Of a stretch of 64,000 nucleotides of DNA, positions 60,831 to 64,000 are shown piece after piece. The notes below the pieces were generated by a model, which saw only the letters and a list, made by a program, of their open reading frames with translations, was not told the origin of the DNA and ran no database searches. The DNA is taken from positions 23,738,631-23,802,630 of the forward strand of contig ML679970.1 in NCBI GenBank assembly GCA_007922225.1, in the 5' to 3' direction. The translations under genes and the position numbers were made by a program. Every line of letters starts with the position of its first letter. Position 1 is the stretch's first letter. The stretch is from Emydura subglobosa (taxonomy: Eukaryota; Chordata; Testudines; Chelidae).

Positions 60831-61492
60831 ATGGTGAATAATGGGGAAGAAGCATATACTGCTATAGCTCATGGTTATCTAGTCTCTGGTCGTATGCCTA
60901 CACATGCTAAAATAAAGGCCCATCAGAGCCTAAACCGAAGTTTCCCTGTTTTCAAACCCTCTTCATTTTCTTGCTATGAGAAAGCAGGAAAAGAAGATCT
61001 GTTGAGGACAGAACGAAAATTCCCAAAGACCATTCCTTGCCCATGTTGCTATGGCTATATGTGGATGGGGCATTGCCAGGGATAATTGTCCAGGTACCAG
61101 AAGTGTCACGAGAAACAATGTGTATTACCTTCCCAATACTAGAGACAGTATAGCAGTCTTCTGAGTTTGGACTGCTGACAGAGCTTTTAAAAAAACACAA
61201 CCCAATCTAGTGAGCTTGTCTCCCCAGTGGGTTTTTGCATGCTCTCACAGCTCTAATAAAAACATACGAAGAAGGTAAATTAGGACAGACGACTGCTTCT
61301 GTCAACGTTGAACAAACAGCATCTTTAAAGTTTATATGTGTCTTAGAATTCAAGAATGCAGACTTTGTTTTAGTTGATGGGCTTGTTAAAGAAAATACTT
61401 TGATAGTTCCAGAGGAAAAAATAGAATTATTTAGAAATGAAAACAGATTAAAGCAAAGAAAGAACCCTGACATCAGACAGGAGCCAGTTTGA
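60831..61492 (+). pseudogene. Possible decayed retroelement Gag fragment
   Basis: The frame at 60831-61085 ends with a Cys-rich segment (CPCCYGYMWMGHC). Its spacing, with one residue missing, is like the second zinc knuckle of betaretrovirus-type Gag. About 20 residues earlier a Cys-Tyr-Glu-Lys segment sits where a first knuckle would be, but only one of its four ligands remains. A second frame (61235-61492, 85 codons) is Lys/Glu-rich and not recognised. No LTR was found nearby. Alternative: chance similarity. Confidence 0.25.
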
Positions 61493-61499
61493 TTAGCTC

Positions 61500-64000
61500 A
61501 CCCTATAGACTAGAAATAATTAAAAATACAGAAGATAGATGGAGGATGTCAGGCGCTTAAAACAACATCACAGACTTTGCCATGGCTCAGATCTGTGCAA
61601 GCCACCAGCACTCCAGGCTTTGCCGCAGATGTTGAGCATTTCTACTGGCTGAAGGACTCAAGAGGTCAAGGAGAAGAGTTTGAACTTCGTGTGAGTAAAG
61701 CTGAGAATATACAAAATTAATACCAAATTTTTCACTGCGGTGGTTACAGAGAGAAAGGGCTGGATAACTTTTACTGCTACTAATAATTGGCAAAGTAGGT
61801 ACTTCACAGCAATTTTATGTACAGTTCCATCTGGCAGGCAGAACAGCTTCACTTGCCACTCAACACAAGTCTGACTCGCTCATCTGTTCTGCCCCCTTGC
61901 TTCTTGGCCACCCACCTGCTGCCAGTTGCCCACCCAGCCCTTTGAATTAATGAAGTGGATATTTGCTGTTAGAGTGATATGTTACAATCCCAGGTGAACT
62001 GCTGTCTCCCATCTTCTGACTGTAAATCCTACAGCTGAAAGTGTCAGCAGACTGGCAGGTGCTGTTAGGATCAAAGCAAAACCTCCCATGGAGCTTAGGG
62101 GGATTTCCTCACTGATATGCTGAAACACACATTAATTGACTGACTGATACTGCCCAAAATATTTGTCCTTCACTGCTATGTTTGGCTTTGATTTTGTAGC
62201 AACTCTGGTAGTTTGTGACAGTGTCTTTATGCACCTCTCTTTGCTTTCTCTCCACTGCCCTTGCACTAAACACCACTAGAAGATTAGGAAACCTGACATC
62301 AATCAATCTGCCCTGAGTTCCCGTCTCTTCCTTAGCAAGAATTGAAAAAGTTCACTTCCCCCTCTGATAATTCAGTTACTTGTGCTGTAAGTGATAATGG
62401 AGTCTTAGTGGAGCTAAAAAGAAGAATGCAAAATAGGGAGTTCCATACCGTTAGATATGTGTCTTATATAAAATTATATTTTAGTCCTGTAACAACAGGT
62501 TAATGAATTCTCAGTATATGCACATCTGATCAACAGGAGTCATGTGTCTTTTATGTTCTTATTGGCTAGAGGTGCCTCTAAATCCTAAATGTTGATATGT
62601 TGTTGCAACCTATGTTCTAACTTGCATCCATGTCTACTACGTAGCCAGAACTGTGTAGAAGAGCTGAGCACTGCTTATGAACAAGCAGAGAGGCAGAGCT
62701 GCTGAGAAATAAGCGGATGAAACTGCTGCTTTTCTCTCTGGCTCCTTAGAAACTTCTGTGCTTACATATAACATTAGACAATTAAGAACATATAAGCGAG
62801 TGTCTTTTGAATATGAAATACACAATATCAACAACAAAGAAGCATCTCAAATTATATCAGACACTTTCACAATCTCACTCTTCAGTATTCAAAACCGGTA
62901 GTTTTGATTTTTTGTTTAAATTAATGTGATATGATCATGCTTGGTATATAACTGCAATGATAAATACATATAGTTTAGCAACTCAATTATATGCCATTTT
63001 TTTCTTAATAATGTTAGAACAGCTGGTTGCCAGAGCCACAGATTGCTTCTACTTTGTCAAGAGTATCCAGCATATTTTAAAACCATCTCTTGACCTCATA
63101 GAGGAGGTCAATGTTTCTCTTGGCAGCCCTCTAGTTATTTTTTAAGTGTCTTGATTTTTTTTTTGTGTGTGTGGTGTAATGCAATTTTACTCATTATCAC
63201 TACAAATGTCAAACCAAAACTAGCAAGATTACAGCAGTAGCTGAAGCATATGGTTGAGTCATATGAATAATAATCGTAAATCCTTTCTGACATTGGCCCA
63301 TTATTATATCCTGATCATGTCCCCTTGGAATCCCTCTTTTGGTATAATGTTTAAGTCATTATAAGGTATCTCTGGAGGTCTAGATTTATAGAGAGCTGGT
63401 TGGGAGAAGCACACTGTTAGGAGTGTGTTTATACAAACACAAAACATGTTAATACCATATACCATTGCATCTATAGATATGTAAGTACAGTATAGAGATG
63501 TGCTGTTTATACAGACATACATGATAGGCAACTAACAATTGGCTGTCACCAAATGCATCAAATTTTTTTATGACATTTTAAACCATTAGAGTAACTCCCA
63601 TCTGATTTATCACCGTAAGAAAAACTGTGGAAAAAAAGATTTGAACATACAAGAAAATTGATAACTTGATTAATAATTCTGTCTTCTTTTTAGTTAATTA
63701 ATATTAACAGACTTTTAGCTTGTATAAGTTATAATTTTCTTTCTGAGGGAGGTTGAGGAACCAGTTATATAGCAAACTGTGGAAGCAGCTTTAGGAAGAG
63801 AGCATCCTCTTACTCCCACTAACCAATTCTGCTCATTTCAGTGGAACTGTACAATTAGTTTATACTAATTACTTGTCAGAGGCAGCAGCAATTAAAGATG
63901 GTCTGAGATCAAAACCTTGGATCTGAACATCTCAAACTTCAGGGAAGGGTGGGTTCAGATCTGTATTTCATAGATGACCAGCTACATCTATAATAAGCTG
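61500..64000. other. Unassigned AT-rich noncoding DNA
   Basis: No supported gene or repeat up to the window end. Frames of 62-75 codons are at chance length. Confidence 0.4.

Overview
The window looks like intergenic or deep intronic DNA from a non-avian sauropsid, most probably a turtle. The main support is its repeat content: CR1 LINE sequence ending in the octamer-like CR1 tail, a Ty3/Gypsy-type LTR element, a PIF/Harbinger transposon with related MITEs, and dozens of short palindromic elements built around a core like cattgacttcaatggg. I recall this mix from turtle and crocodilian genomes; no database search was possible. I found no intact host gene, no convincing exon, no rRNA or tRNA gene and no CRISPR array. 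Every open reading frame I could assign belongs to a decayed mobile element.

Layout. 1-9.8 kb: mostly unassigned AT-rich DNA with a MIR-like SINE trace, several palindromic MITEs (a hAT-like one at about 3.0-3.3 kb), two probable minus-strand LTRs (about 5.8-6.2 and 6.6-7.35 kb) and a (TG)n microsatellite. 9.8-12.7 kb: one large composite repeat whose ends look inverted. It contains two inverted pairs of tRNA-like modules and has been invaded by a Harbinger-type MITE, a roughly 400 bp LTR and a 971 bp solo LTR with a perfect 5 bp target duplication. 12.7-31.7 kb: repeat-poor, AT-rich DNA with scattered small elements. 31.7-33.6 kb: a complete but gag-only Gypsy-type element with two LTRs, a GGCTA duplication on both sides, a polypurine tract and one CCHC zinc knuckle. 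35.7-39.0 kb: a CR1 LINE split into three pieces by two insertions. 41.1-45.45 kb: a 4.3 kb decayed PIF/Harbinger transposon with a nuclease gene on the minus strand and traces of a possible companion gene on the plus strand. 45.5-64 kb: again mostly unassigned AT-rich DNA, with a MIR-like SINE, an L2/MIR-type tail, a foldback element, more palindromic MITEs and a LINE ORF2 C-terminal fragment.

How the parts relate. The Harbinger element and the 270 bp MITE near 10 kb share terminal sequence, so the former's family probably once mobilised the latter. The Harbinger nuclease here has Asn in place of both catalytic Asp residues while the Glu is kept, so it cannot be active. The Gypsy-type element has no pol and would have needed enzymes from another element. 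The nested insertions give a relative age order: composite repeat before solo LTR and MITE, and CR1 before the LTR-like and GC-rich insertions inside it.
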